From Azoarcus sp. KH32C (GTDB taxonomy: Bacteria > Pseudomonadota > Gammaproteobacteria > Burkholderiales > Rhodocyclaceae): a stretch of DNA of 64,000 nt. The DNA lies in contig NC_020516.1 of the NCBI RefSeq assembly GCF_000349945.1, positions 1,054,001 through 1,118,000 on the forward strand. Direction: 5' to 3'. The notes under the pieces are model-generated. The model ran no database searches and was not told the DNA's origin. It saw only the letters and a list, made by a program, of their open reading frames with translations. A program made the position numbers and the translations under genes. The first letter of the stretch is position 1; each line of letters starts with the position of its first letter. Positions 41,194-50,186 of this stretch are shown here, piece after piece.

Positions 41194-42573
41194 ATGCGCA
41201 ACAAGCTTCAAAAGGTAGGGTTGATCATGACCGGCGTGTTCGCCGGTGTCCTGATCAGCCTCAATTTCTCCGCCAACGCGGACCGCGTGTCGCAGGCGCA
41301 GTTGCCGGTGGAGGAATTGCGCGCGTTCGCCGATGTCTTCAATGCGATCAAGCAGGGATATGTCGAGCCGGTCGAGGACAAGAGCCTGATCAACCATGCC
41401 ATCAGCGGCATGCTGAGCGGCCTCGACCCGCATTCGGCTTATCTCGATGCCGAGGCCTACAAGGAATTGCAGGTCGGCACGCACGGCGAGTTCGGCGGGC
41501 TGGGCATCGAAGTCGGCATGGAAGACGGCTTCGTCAAGGTGATCTCGCCGATCGAGGACACCCCGGCCTTTCGCGCGGGCGTCAAGGCGGGCGACCTGAT
41601 CGTCAAGCTCGACGAGACGCCGGTCAAGGGCATGAATCTCAATGACGCCGTCAAGCGCATGCGCGGCAAGCCCAAGACCGACATCACGCTGACGATCGCG
41701 CGCAAGGGCGAGCAGAAGCCGATCATCGTGAAGCTCACGCGCGAGGTGATCAAGGTCCAGAGCGTCAAGTCCAAGGTCATCGAGCCGGGCTATGGTTACC
41801 TCCGCGTGGCCCAGTTCCAGGAGAACACGGCGCAGGCGGTCGTCGAGCAGCTCGGCAAGCTGTCGAAGGGCGGTGACCTGAAGGCGTTGGTGCTGGATCT
41901 GCGCAATGACCCGGGCGGCCTGCTGCACGGTGCGGTGGGCGTCGCGGCGGCCTTCCTGCCTCCGAGCACCCTCGTCGTATCGACCGACGGGCGGACCGAG
42001 GATGCCAAGCGTGAATACCGCGCTTCGGCCGAAGACTACCTCCGCGGGACGCGTGAGGACTTCCTGAAGAACCTGCCGGCCGACGCACGCAAGGTGCCGA
42101 TGGTGGTGCTGGTCAATGGCGGCAGCGCATCGGCATCGGAAATCGTCGCCGGCGCGCTCCAGGATCATCATCGTGCCGTCGTGATGGGTACGCAGACCTT
42201 CGGCAAGGGCTCGGTGCAGACGATCCTGCCGCTCAACAACAGCACGGCGATCAAGCTGACGACGGCGCGCTACTACACGCCGAGCGGCCGTTCGATCCAG
42301 GCCAAGGGCATCGAACCCGATATCGTCGTCGAAGAAACCGCCAACGGTTCCTCGCGTCGCTTGCGTGAAGCCGATCTCGACGGCCATCTGGGCAACGACA
42401 AGGATCCCGAAGCCGGCAAGGCGAAGGGCGGGGCGGATGCTTCCAAGCAGCAGCCGACCGATGACGAGGCCTCGTCGCCGCACCGGTTCGAATTTGCGGG
42501 CAAGGACGATTACCAACTCGGCCAGGCCCTCAACCTTCTCAAGGGACTGCAGATCGTCCAGAATAAAAAATAA
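41194..42573 (+). CDS. ctpA: C-terminal processing peptidase (S41, CtpA/Prc type)
   Basis: 459 residues. An N-terminal signal/anchor (GLIMTGVFAGVLISLNFS) leads to a PDZ domain (about 85-165: GEFGGLGIEVGMEDGFVKVISPIEDTPAFRAG in parts) and an S41 protease domain. The catalytic serine is in GGSASASE and the lysine in FGKGSVQT. It trims C-termini of periplasmic proteins. Start ATG 41194 with GGAG 7-10 bases upstream; the reading from 41131 overlaps the envC end. The C-terminus is charged and variable. Confidence 0.95.
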   Translation: MRNKLQKVGLIMTGVFAGVLISLNFSANADRVSQAQLPVEELRAFADVFNAIKQGYVEPVEDKSLINHAISGMLSGLDPHSAYLDAEAYKELQVGTHGEFGGLGIEVGMEDGFVKVISPIEDTPAFRAGVKAGDLIVKLDETPVKGMNLNDAVKRMRGKPKTDITLTIARKGEQKPIIVKLTREVIKVQSVKSKVIEPGYGYLRVAQFQENTAQAVVEQLGKLSKGGDLKALVLDLRNDPGGLLHGAVGVAAAFLPPSTLVVSTDGRTEDAKREYRASAEDYLRGTREDFLKNLPADARKVPMVVLVNGGSASASEIVAGALQDHHRAVVMGTQTFGKGSVQTILPLNNSTAIKLTTARYYTPSGRSIQAKGIEPDIVVEETANGSSRRLREADLDGHLGNDKDPEAGKAKGGADASKQQPTDDEASSPHRFEFAGKDDYQLGQALNLLKGLQIVQNKK

Positions 42574-42596
42574 TGAGGTGACAAGGGGAGGTCGTG

Positions 42597-43046
42597 ATGC
42601 GGCGCGAAACAGCATACAGGCTGGCCGGCAGACATCATGACCACCCCGTCGCCGCAGCCGGGTTGCGCAAGGAACGCGAGATTCGCTTCGCGCCCCGGCC
42701 GCCCGGGCAGCTCGAGCGGGCGATCGTGTCGCTCGGCATCCTGAGGGAGTTGCAGGTCGAGCGCACATCAAGGCCTCACGTCCTGCGCGTTTCATATTCC
42801 ATACTCGACTATTCGCTCGAGACGCTGGAGAACGCGCTTTCCGACGCCGGCTTCCACCTCGAGAATACGCTGTACGCCAAGCTGGTGCGTGCAGTCGTGT
42901 ACTTCTGCGAGGAAACGCAGCGCCATAATCTCGAATCGCCGGAGCGCCTGATCAAGAAGTCGAACGAGGTCTATATCCAGGCGTACGACCATCACCTGCA
43001 CGGCGATCACGACGACACCCCACCCGAAATCCGCGATTACAAGTGA
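42597..43046 (+). CDS. Hypothetical protein with HMA-like fold, no metal cysteines
   Basis: 149 residues, no signal peptide. The middle (about 43-95: ERAIVSLGILRELQVERTS, LRVSYSILDYSLETLENALSDAGF) has the beta-alpha-beta-beta pattern of heavy-metal-associated domains but lacks their CxxC. The C-terminal part is helical and ends in a His/Asp-rich tail (HHLHGDHDD). GGGGAGG precedes ATG 42597 by 6 bases. It sits between ctpA and a MoeB-type gene, probably in one operon. Function unknown; the fold is only a pattern-based guess. Confidence 0.65.
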   Translation: MRRETAYRLAGRHHDHPVAAAGLRKEREIRFAPRPPGQLERAIVSLGILRELQVERTSRPHVLRVSYSILDYSLETLENALSDAGFHLENTLYAKLVRAVVYFCEETQRHNLESPERLIKKSNEVYIQAYDHHLHGDHDDTPPEIRDYK

Positions 43047-43059
43047 AGCCTATCCCCTG

Positions 43060-43815
43060 ATGAATGACGATCAATTGCTGCGCTACAGCCGCCACATCCT
43101 CCTCCCGGAAATCGGCGTGGAGGGGCAGGAAGCCATTCTTGCGGGGCGGGTGCTGATCGTCGGAGCGGGCGGGTTAGGCTCTCCCGCGGCGATGTACTTG
43201 GCTGCGGCCGGTGTGGGCACACTCGTGCTGTGTGACGGCGATACGGTGGATCTGACGAACCTGCAGCGCCAGATCCTGCACAGCGCCGAAGGCGTCGGTC
43301 GGCCGAAGGTCGAGTCCGGGCGGGATACGCTGCTACGGCTCAATCCGCAGACGCGCGTGGAGACGCTCGCGCAGCGTCTCGAAGCCGAGGCGCTGGAGGC
43401 GCAAGTGGCCGCCGCCGACGTCGTGCTCGATTGCTCGGACAATTTCGCGACCCGCCATGCGATCAATCGCGCTTGCGTCCGCTTCCGCAAACCACTGGTT
43501 TCCGGTGCGGCGATCCGTTTCGACGGTCAGGTCTCGGTATTCGACCTGCGTCAGGCGGACAGTCCCTGTTATCACTGCCTGTTCCCCGAGGGGCTGGACG
43601 TCGAGGAGATCCGCTGCGCCGTCATGGGCGTCTTCGCGCCGCTGACCGGCATCATCGGCGCCACCCAGGCTGCCGAAGCGTTGAAGTTGCTGGTGGGATG
43701 CGGAACGACCCTGGATGGGCGTCTGTTGCTGCTCGACGGTCTGGCGATGGAATGGCGCAGTGTGACGCTCGGGCGCGATCCGGGCTGCGCCGTGTGCGGC
43801 ACTCGCGACAACTGA
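43060..43815 (+). CDS. moeB: MoeB/ThiF/HesA-family adenylyltransferase
   Basis: 251 residues. Activates the C-terminus of a small sulfur carrier (MoaD or ThiS) by adenylation. Nucleotide motif VLIVGAGGLGSPAAMYLAAAG, DTVDLTNLQRQILH, DCSDNFATRHAIN, and two CxxC pairs (CYHC and CAVC) that bind zinc. Sequence does not separate MoeB from ThiF clearly; mog, moeA and MsrP in the window make a Mo-cofactor role plausible. Ends 27 bases from the ribD stop (convergent). Confidence 0.88.
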   Translation: MNDDQLLRYSRHILLPEIGVEGQEAILAGRVLIVGAGGLGSPAAMYLAAAGVGTLVLCDGDTVDLTNLQRQILHSAEGVGRPKVESGRDTLLRLNPQTRVETLAQRLEAEALEAQVAAADVVLDCSDNFATRHAINRACVRFRKPLVSGAAIRFDGQVSVFDLRQADSPCYHCLFPEGLDVEEIRCAVMGVFAPLTGIIGATQAAEALKLLVGCGTTLDGRLLLLDGLAMEWRSVTLGRDPGCAVCGTRDN

Positions 43816-43842
43816 CAACTGAGCTGAACTGAGTCGGAATCG

Positions 43843-44937
43843 TCAGGTTCGGCGCGGGCGCGCGACGAGTCGCAGGTCTTCGCCGATGCGACGCAAGTCG
43901 CGGATGTCGAGCCGGACGGCCTGGTCGAGGCGGGTCAGTTCGGTGAGATTGAACAGGCCTTGTGCGGTATCGCCAACCAGCATCGGCGCGAGATAGAGCA
44001 GCAGTTCGTCGACGCAGCCTTCGCGCAGCAGCGAGCCATTGAGCCTGAAACCGGCCTCGGCGTGGACCTCGTTGAAGCCCCTGCGGCCAAGTTCCGACAT
44101 CAGGGCCGGCAAATCGACCTTGCCCTGCGGGTTCGGCAGCATCACGACCTCGACGCCCCGCGCAGCCAGCTCGGCGATCTTCGCCTTGTCGCCGGTGGCG
44201 GCGGCGATCAGCGTCGTGCCGCCTTGCAGGATCTTTGCCGACAGCGGGACTTCGAGCCGCGCGTCGACGAGCACCCGCGCGGGCTGGCGCTCACAGGGGA
44301 TCGCGCGGACCGTGAGTTGCGGATCGTCTTCGCGCACCGTGCCGATGCCCGTCAGGATCGCGCAGGCGCGTGCGCGCCAGCGATGGCCGTCGCGGCGGGC
44401 AGCCTCGCCGGTGATCCATTGGCTGACGCCATTGTTCAGCGCCGTCTTGCCGTCTAGCGTGCCGGCGGCCTTGAGCCGCAGCCACGGCCGACCGCGCGTC
44501 ATGCGGGACACGAAGCCGATATTGAGCTCGCGGGCGTCGTCGGCCATCAGGCCCGCCGTCGCGGGAATGCCCGCCGCGCGCAGGCGCTCGAGGCCTCCAC
44601 CGGCGACCAGTGGATTCGGGTCTTCCATCGCCGCCACGACCGAGGCGACGCCCGCGGCGATGAGGGCGTCCGCGCAGGGCGGCGTGCGGCCGTGATGGGC
44701 ACAGGGTTCGAGCGTGACGTAGGCGGTCGCGCCGCGTGCGGCCTCGCCTGCCATGCGCAGGGCCTCGATCTCGGCGTGCGCTTCGCCGGCGCGCCGGTGC
44801 CAGCCTTCGCCGACGACTTGGCCGTCGCGCATCAATACGCAGCCGACACGTGGATTGGGGCTGGTGGTGTCGAGGCCGAGCGCTGCGAGTTCGAGGGCGC
44901 GCGCCATGGCGCGGTGATCAGTTGCCGAAAAGGTCAT
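43843..44937 (-). CDS. ribD: Bifunctional riboflavin deaminase/reductase RibD
   Basis: 364 residues. The N-terminal deaminase domain has zinc ligands in AHAEIEAL and TLEPCAHHGRTPPCADA. The C-terminal reductase domain has RPWLRLKAAGTLDGKTA, ITGEAARRDGHRWRARACAILTGIGTVREDDP in parts, and VHAEAGFRLNGSLL. Catalyses two successive riboflavin-pathway steps. Its start overlaps the nrdR end by 20 bases, so it is coupled to nrdR. Confidence 0.96.
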   Translation of the reverse strand: MTFSATDHRAMARALELAALGLDTTSPNPRVGCVLMRDGQVVGEGWHRRAGEAHAEIEALRMAGEAARGATAYVTLEPCAHHGRTPPCADALIAAGVASVVAAMEDPNPLVAGGGLERLRAAGIPATAGLMADDARELNIGFVSRMTRGRPWLRLKAAGTLDGKTALNNGVSQWITGEAARRDGHRWRARACAILTGIGTVREDDPQLTVRAIPCERQPARVLVDARLEVPLSAKILQGGTTLIAAATGDKAKIAELAARGVEVVMLPNPQGKVDLPALMSELGRRGFNEVHAEAGFRLNGSLLREGCVDELLLYLAPMLVGDTAQGLFNLTELTRLDQAVRLDIRDLRRIGEDLRLVARPRRT

Positions 44938-45427
44938 TCTCGGAATTCGGAGTGGAGTCGGTCCCGCGGCGCTTCGGCCGCGATTTCACTTCGCGGATGA
45001 CTTCGGAGAATTCGTCGACATCGGCGAAGTTGCGATAGACCGACGCAAAGCGGATGTAGGCGACCTTGTCGAGCCGCTTGAGTTCGCGCATCACGAGTTC
45101 GCCGATTTTTTCGCTGGGCACTTCGGTCTCGCCCATCGACAGCAGCTTTGCCTCGATGCGGTCGATCGAGGCTTCGAGCGCGTCGAGCGACACGGGGCGC
45201 TTGCGCAGGGCGAGCTTCATGCTGCTCGAGAGCTTCGCATGATCGAATTCGGTGCGGATGCCGTTGCGCTTGATGATGTGCGGCATCTTCAGGTCGATGC
45301 GCTCGTAGGTCGTGAAGCGCTTGTCGCACTTCGCGCAGCGGCGGCGGCGGCGGACGACTTCGCCGTCCTCGTTCTCACGGGTGTCGGTGACCTGGGTGTT
45401 CGGGTCGCCGCAGAAGGGGCATTTCAT
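44918..45427 (-). CDS. nrdR: Transcriptional repressor NrdR
   Basis: 169 residues. N-terminal zinc ribbon (MKCPFCGD...RRRRRCAKCDKRFTTYER) and an ATP-cone domain (HIIKRNGIRTEFDHAKL). Represses ribonucleotide reductase genes when dATP/ATP levels are high. Lies between glyA and ribD as in many betaproteobacteria. The C-terminal 20 residues are a variable tail. Confidence 0.97.
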   Translation of the reverse strand: MKCPFCGDPNTQVTDTRENEDGEVVRRRRRCAKCDKRFTTYERIDLKMPHIIKRNGIRTEFDHAKLSSSMKLALRKRPVSLDALEASIDRIEAKLLSMGETEVPSEKIGELVMRELKRLDKVAYIRFASVYRNFADVDEFSEVIREVKSRPKRRGTDSTPNSENDLFGN

Positions 45428-45466
45428 GGTCGCGAGGCCCTGTCGAACTCACGCGGAAAGAAAGCG

Positions 45467-45495
45467 GGGCGTGCCGCTCTTGGTCGGCACGCCCC
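45467..45495 (-). terminator. Hairpin after glyA
   Basis: An 11-bp stem (45467-45477 with 45485-45495) with an 8-base-range loop; the minus-strand continuation is T-rich (CTTTCTTT). It lies about 35 bases past the glyA stop and about 40 before nrdR, so nrdR-ribD may have separate expression. Confidence 0.65.
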
Positions 45496-45529
45496 GGTCT
45501 TCAGCCATCGAAATGTGGCTGGCTGTCAC

Positions 45530-46780
45530 TTACTTGCCGTAGACGGGGTGACGCGCGCACAGCTCGGCAACTTTGCCACGAACGCGTTCGAGAACCGCTG
45601 CGTCGTCAGGCGCGTCGAGCACGTCGGCGATCAGGTGTGCGATCTGCTCGGCTTCGATCTCGGTGAAGCCGCGGGTGGTCATCGCCGGCGAGCCGATGCG
45701 GATGCCGGAGGTGACGAAGGGCTTTTCCGGGTCCTTCGGGATCGAGTTCTTGTTGACGGTGATGTGGGCAGCGCCGAGCACGGCTTCAGCGGCCTTGCCG
45801 GTGATGTTCTTCGAACGCAGGTCGACAAGGAACACGTGGCTTTCGGTGCGGCCGGAGATGATGCGCAGGCCGCGCTCTTCGCCAAGCACGCGCGCCATGA
45901 CGCGGGCGTTGGCGATGACCTGTTCCTGGTAGTTGCGGAACTGCGGCGTTGCGGCTTCCTTGAACGCCACGGCCTTGCCGGCGATGACGTGCATCAGCGG
46001 GCCGCCTTGCAGGCCCGGGAAGATCGCCGAGTTGATGGCCTTCTCGTGCTCGGCCTTCATCAGGATGATGCCGCCGCGGGGGCCGCGCAGCGTCTTGTGC
46101 GTGGTCGAGGTGACGACGTCGGCATGCGGCACGGGGTTCGGGTAGTAGCCCGCGGCGATCAGGCCGGCGTAGTGGGCCATGTCGACCCAGAAAATCGCGC
46201 CGATTTCCTTCGCGATCTTCGCGAAGCGTTCGAAGTCGATGCGCAGCGAGTAAGCGGAAGCGCCGGCGATGATGATGCGCGGCTTGTGCTCGCGCGCGAG
46301 GCGCTCCATCTGCTCGTAGTCGATCTCTTCCTTGTCGTTCAGGCCGTAGGCGACGACGTTGAACCACTTGCCGGACATGTTGAGCGGCATGCCGTGGGTC
46401 AGGTGACCGCCTTCGGCGAGGCTCATGCCCATGATCGTGTCGCCGGGCTTGGCGAAGGCCATCAGCACGGCCTGGTTGGCCTGCGAGCCGGAGTTCGGCT
46501 GCACATTCGCGGCGTCGGCACCGAAGAGTTTCTTCAGGCGGTCGATGGCGATCTGCTCGACGACGTCGACATGCTCGCAGCCGCCGTAGTAGCGCTTGCC
46601 GGGATAGCCTTCGGCGTACTTGTTGGTGAGCTGCGAACCCTGCGCTTCCATCACGGCGTGGGAAACGTAGTTTTCCGACGCGATCAGTTCGATGTGATCT
46701 TCCTGACGGCGATTTTCAGCTTGAATGGCGGCCGAAACTTCGGGATCGACCTTGGCGAGGGTGTCTTGCGCAGAGAACAT
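45530..46780 (-). CDS. glyA: Serine hydroxymethyltransferase
   Basis: 416 residues. PLP enzyme interconverting serine and glycine with tetrahydrofolate. Landmarks: IELIASENYVSHAVMEAQGS, NKYAEGYPGKRYYGGCEHVD, the PLP-lysine segment VVTSTTHKTLRGPRGG, and RIGSPAMTTRGF. Start ATG 46780. 77 bases separate it from the stop of the upstream phosphatase gene on the same strand. Confidence 0.97.
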   Translation of the reverse strand: MFSAQDTLAKVDPEVSAAIQAENRRQEDHIELIASENYVSHAVMEAQGSQLTNKYAEGYPGKRYYGGCEHVDVVEQIAIDRLKKLFGADAANVQPNSGSQANQAVLMAFAKPGDTIMGMSLAEGGHLTHGMPLNMSGKWFNVVAYGLNDKEEIDYEQMERLAREHKPRIIIAGASAYSLRIDFERFAKIAKEIGAIFWVDMAHYAGLIAAGYYPNPVPHADVVTSTTHKTLRGPRGGIILMKAEHEKAINSAIFPGLQGGPLMHVIAGKAVAFKEAATPQFRNYQEQVIANARVMARVLGEERGLRIISGRTESHVFLVDLRSKNITGKAAEAVLGAAHITVNKNSIPKDPEKPFVTSGIRIGSPAMTTRGFTEIEAEQIAHLIADVLDAPDDAAVLERVRGKVAELCARHPVYGK

Positions 46781-46857
46781 GAAAACAGTCTCGATGGGGT
46801 GGGTTCAAAGGCGAATATTAACATGCACCGCCAGTCGGCATGCCAATCCGCCGTCGG

Positions 46858-47496
46858 TCAGGCGTTCGGAAGCTCGTCGCGGGTGGCTTCGAGGTGGCGT
46901 TGGTCGGCCCAGCTGATGAGCTGCCAGTGCGATCCGTCGTACTCGATCCAGTTGAGCGCGGCATTCGGGATCGTGAAGTCGCGCGGGGTGTCGAGCGGCT
47001 TGCCGGATGCCAGGCGGTGCACGATGTCGAGCACGCCGCCATGGGTGACGATCAGCGCCTGCTCGCCGCGATGCCTGGCGGCTACCTGGGCGAGGACGTC
47101 GGCGATGCGTTGTGCGAAGCCGGCGAGGCTTTCGCCGCCGCCGGGAAAGGTGAATTCCGGGTCACGCTGCTTGAAGCGGCGGTAGTCCTCGGGGAAACGG
47201 GCTTCGGCTTCGGCGTAAGTGAGCCCCTGGAAGTGGCCGTAATGACGTTCGCGCAGGTGGGGCTGGTATTCGATCCTGCTCTTGCGTTGACGGGCGATCG
47301 CCGCGGCGGTCTGCTTGGCGCGTTGCAGGTCGCTGCAATACACCGCCGCGAAGTGCTCCGTCGCGAGGCTGGCGGCGGTCGCAAGCGCCTGCGCTTCGCC
47401 GGTCGGGTTCAGGGGGATGTCGAGGTGGCCTTGCAGGCGTTGTTCGGTGTTCCAGGCGGTTTCCCCGTGTCGGACGAGGCAAAGGCGAGTCTTCAT
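46858..47496 (-). CDS. Histidine phosphatase / phosphoglycerate-mutase-like protein
   Basis: 212 residues. The RHG motif LVRHGETAWN with catalytic His, LQGHLDIPLNPTGEAQA, SDLQRAKQTA, and second His in LIVTHGGVLDIV define the family (GpmB, CobC, broad phosphatases). The substrate is not settled; GpmB-like or alpha-ribazole phosphatase-like roles are both possible. Start is ATG 47496 (MKTRLCLVRHG); an upstream ATG at 47523 would add nine residues. Divergent from the TRAP genes. Confidence 0.88.
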   Translation of the reverse strand: MKTRLCLVRHGETAWNTEQRLQGHLDIPLNPTGEAQALATAASLATEHFAAVYCSDLQRAKQTAAAIARQRKSRIEYQPHLRERHYGHFQGLTYAEAEARFPEDYRRFKQRDPEFTFPGGGESLAGFAQRIADVLAQVAARHRGEQALIVTHGGVLDIVHRLASGKPLDTPRDFTIPNAALNWIEYDGSHWQLISWADQRHLEATRDELPNA

Positions 47497-47540
47497 GACG
47501 TGCTGTTCCGGCAGAATGATCATGCGCTATTGTTGTGCGT

Positions 47541-47572
47541 GCATTGCGGCCGTAGAGGGCCGCTGGCAATGC
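47541..47572. repeat. Inverted repeat in the divergent region before dctQ
   Basis: GCATTGC (47541-47547) and GCAATGC (47566-47572) flank an inner GGCC...GGCC. It lacks a T-run, so it is more like an operator or RNA hairpin than a terminator. The remaining 47497-47707 region shows no gene and no convincing sigma54 promoter, which TRAP genes sometimes have. Confidence 0.3.
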
Positions 47573-47707
47573 TCCGGTGGAGGGGCTCTCCTAGCGTTTC
47601 CCCTGATTTACGCCGGCAGGGTGTCAGGGATAATTTCACGCTAAGAAAATGCGTCCTGAGCCAGCAGGGGCGCAGACATCAATTCTAGACTGCAAGGGAG
47701 GAGACGG

Positions 47708-48304
47708 GTGTCATCATTAATCAAGCTGTCGAATCTGATCGACGCGCTGAACGAGCGGATCGGCCGGAGCGCGATCTGGCTGGTTCTGATCGCGGTCCTG
47801 ATCAGTGCCATCAATGCGGTCGTTCGCAAGGCGTTCAACGTCAGTTCGAACGCATTCCTTGAAATCCAGTGGTATCTGTTTTCCGGTGTTTTCCTGCTCG
47901 GCGCGGCTTACACCTTGCGACACAACGAGCACGTGCGCATCGACGTGCTCTCGGGGCGGTTTTCGAAGCGCACGCAGCACAAGATCGAGATTTTCGGCAC
48001 GCTGTTCTTCCTGCTGCCGTTGTGCGGGATGATGGTCTGGCTGTCGGTGCCGTGGTTCATGCGTTCATTCGCCTCGGGCGAGGTGTCGGCCAACGCCGGT
48101 GGCCTGACCTTGTGGCCCGCCAAGCTGCTCGTGCCGGTCGGCTTTATCCTGCTGGGCCTGCAAGGGCTTTCCGAGTTGATCAAGCGCATCGCCGTCCTCC
48201 AGGGCCTGATCCCGGATCCGACCGAGCGGCATGACTTGCCGACTGCAGAGGAAAATCTGATCGAAGAGCTCCGCAAGGCGCAGGAGGCGAAGAATAATGC
48301 TTGA
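47708..48304 (+). CDS. dctQ: TRAP transporter small permease (DctQ)
   Basis: 198 residues with four membrane segments (about 23-40, 53-70, 98-115, 138-158). Conserved FLEIQWYLFSGVFLLGAAYTL and HVRIDVL region. Forms the membrane pair with DctM. Start is GTG 47708 preceded by an excellent GGGAGGAG. Overlaps dctM by 8 bases. The long C-terminal tail is charged and cytoplasmic. Confidence 0.92.
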   Translation: MSSLIKLSNLIDALNERIGRSAIWLVLIAVLISAINAVVRKAFNVSSNAFLEIQWYLFSGVFLLGAAYTLRHNEHVRIDVLSGRFSKRTQHKIEIFGTLFFLLPLCGMMVWLSVPWFMRSFASGEVSANAGGLTLWPAKLLVPVGFILLGLQGLSELIKRIAVLQGLIPDPTERHDLPTAEENLIEELRKAQEAKNNA

Positions 48305-50036
48305 ATTTTTCGCCCATAACATGGCGCCGATCATCTTCGGCGCCATGGTCATCTTCCTGTTGCTCGGCTATCCGGTGGCCTTTGCGCTGGCGGCCAACGG
48401 CATTGTCTTCGGTCTGGTCGGCATCGAACTGGGTTTGCTCCAGTCGGAATTGTTCCGTGCAATGCCGGAACGGATCTTCGGGGTGATGAGCAATGACACC
48501 TTGCTTGCGATCCCGTTCTTCACCTTCATGGGATTGATACTTGAGCGATCCGGTATGGCCGAGGATCTGCTCGAAACGATCGGACAGCTTTTCGGCCCGA
48601 TTCGCGGTGGTCTCGCCTTCGCGGTGATCTTCGTCGGCGCACTGCTGGCGGCGACCACCGGCGTCGTTGCGGCGTCGGTGATCTCGATGGGCCTGATCTC
48701 GCTGCCCATCATGTTGCGCTACGGCTACGACCGGCGTCTGGCGTCGGGTGTGATCGCGGCTTCGGGGACGCTGGCGCAGATCATCCCGCCGTCGCTGGTG
48801 CTGATCATCATGGCCGACCAGCTTGGGCGCTCCGTCGGTGACATGTACAAGGGGGCGTTCATTCCGGGTTTCGTGTTGACCGGGCTGTATGTCGGCTTCG
48901 TGATCCTCGTCACCATCTTCCGCCCGACGCGGGCGCCAGCGCTGCCGCCTGAGGCACGTATCTTTCGCGAGCCGAATGGCAAGGGCGGTGGCGCGTCCTT
49001 GCTGGTGCTTACGATTCTGTCGGTGATTGCGGCAGTGGCGTTTGCTCGGACCCGTCCGGACGACACGCCGACCGACGAGTTGATCGTGGTGTGCATGCTG
49101 GTGGGCATTGGCGTGGCCTTCGTCGCCGCCGTGGCCAACAAGGTGCTCAAACTCGGCCTGCTGTCACGGCTTGCGGAGCGCGTCACGTTCGTGCTGATCC
49201 CGCCGCTCGCGTTGATCTTCCTGGTGTTGGGCACGATCTTCCTCGGCATCGCGACGCCGACCGAAGGCGGTGCGATGGGGGCGACCGGCGCGCTGATCAT
49301 GGCGGTCTCGCGGGGCAAGTTGTCGCGGAATCTGATGGAACAGGCGATGAACTCGACGTTGAAGCTGACGTCCTTCGTCGTGTTCATCCTAGTCGGTGCA
49401 CGGGTATTCAGCCTGACCTTCTATGGCGTCGATGGCCATCGCTGGGTCGAGGAGCTGTTGCTGAATCTGCCGGGTGGGCAGGTGGGTTTTCTGATCGTGG
49501 TGAACATCATGATCTTCTTCCTCGCCTTCTTCCTCGACTTCTTCGAGCTGTCCTTCATCGTCGTGCCGCTGCTCGGGCCGGTCGCGGAAAAGCTCGGGAT
49601 CGATCTGATCTGGTTCGGCGTGCTGCTGGGCGTGAACATGCAGACGTCCTTCATGCACCCGCCGTTCGGCTTTGCGCTGTTCTACCTGCGCAGTGTTGCG
49701 CCGGCACGGGAGTTCCTGGACAAGGTCACGGGCAAACTGACGGCGCCGATCACGACGATGCAGATCTACTGGGGGGCCGTGCCTTTCGTGCTGATCCAGG
49801 TCATCATGGTGGCGCTGGTGATCCTGTTCCCGAAGCTGGTCACGATGGGCCTTGGCGAGGAGGTGAAGGTTAACGTCGAGGACATCCAGATCGAGGTGCC
49901 CGCGGATTCGTCCATGCCCGAGGAGCCGGTGATCATCGACGGCGGCGAAGGTGCGAAGGGAGGTGAGGCGCCGCCTGCTGGCGAGGATGACGCCACGAAG
50001 GCGCTCGAGAAGGCGTTAAAGGAGCAGCAGAAGTAG
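48297..50036 (+). CDS. dctM: TRAP transporter large permease (DctM), extended form
   Basis: 579 residues, against about 425-440 for a typical DctM. Twelve or more hydrophobic segments. Recognised by GVMSNDTLLAIPFFTFMG, SGTLAQIIPPSLVLIIM, IATPTEGGAMGATGAL and LGVNMQTSFMHPPFGFALFYLR. The extra length comes from an insertion in the middle (about 200-300) and a charged, acidic/Pro/Gly C-terminal tail. This longer type is usually annotated for mannitol or chloroaromatic/lactate-type substrates; the substrate here is unknown. AGGAGG precedes ATG 48297. A plus-strand terminator follows at 50063. Confidence 0.92.
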   Translation: MLEFFAHNMAPIIFGAMVIFLLLGYPVAFALAANGIVFGLVGIELGLLQSELFRAMPERIFGVMSNDTLLAIPFFTFMGLILERSGMAEDLLETIGQLFGPIRGGLAFAVIFVGALLAATTGVVAASVISMGLISLPIMLRYGYDRRLASGVIAASGTLAQIIPPSLVLIIMADQLGRSVGDMYKGAFIPGFVLTGLYVGFVILVTIFRPTRAPALPPEARIFREPNGKGGGASLLVLTILSVIAAVAFARTRPDDTPTDELIVVCMLVGIGVAFVAAVANKVLKLGLLSRLAERVTFVLIPPLALIFLVLGTIFLGIATPTEGGAMGATGALIMAVSRGKLSRNLMEQAMNSTLKLTSFVVFILVGARVFSLTFYGVDGHRWVEELLLNLPGGQVGFLIVVNIMIFFLAFFLDFFELSFIVVPLLGPVAEKLGIDLIWFGVLLGVNMQTSFMHPPFGFALFYLRSVAPAREFLDKVTGKLTAPITTMQIYWGAVPFVLIQVIMVALVILFPKLVTMGLGEEVKVNVEDIQIEVPADSSMPEEPVIIDGGEGAKGGEAPPAGEDDATKALEKALKEQQK

Positions 50037-50062
50037 GCTGCATCTGGTTCGACGCGACAAGA

Positions 50063-50089
50063 AGCCCGCACTGGTCGCGGGCTTTTTTT
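50063..50089 (+). terminator. Terminator after dctM
   Basis: AGCCCGC (50063-50069) pairs with GCGGGCT (50077-50083), followed by seven Ts (50083-50089). Classical rho-independent terminator 26 bases after the dctM stop. Confidence 0.9.
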
Positions 50090-50134
50090 CGGCTCCTGTC
50101 CCCCGGAAGCCTGGAAGGTTCTGAGCCATAAAAA

Positions 50135-50168
50135 AATCCCTGCGTGCCTTGTGGGCGACGCAGGGATT
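50135..50168 (-). terminator. Terminator after dctP
   Basis: AATCCCTGCGT (50135-50145) pairs with ACGCAGGGATT (50158-50168); the A-run at 50130-50136 gives U residues on the minus strand. Separate from the dctM terminator, so the two convergent units each end in their own hairpin. Confidence 0.85.
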
Positions 50169-50186
50169 GTCAGGGGCCGCGAAGGC

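Noticed and set aside
47497..47707. Sigma54 promoter before the TRAP genes
   Set aside because: TGGCA at about 47564 is not followed by the required GC at -12 with correct spacing.
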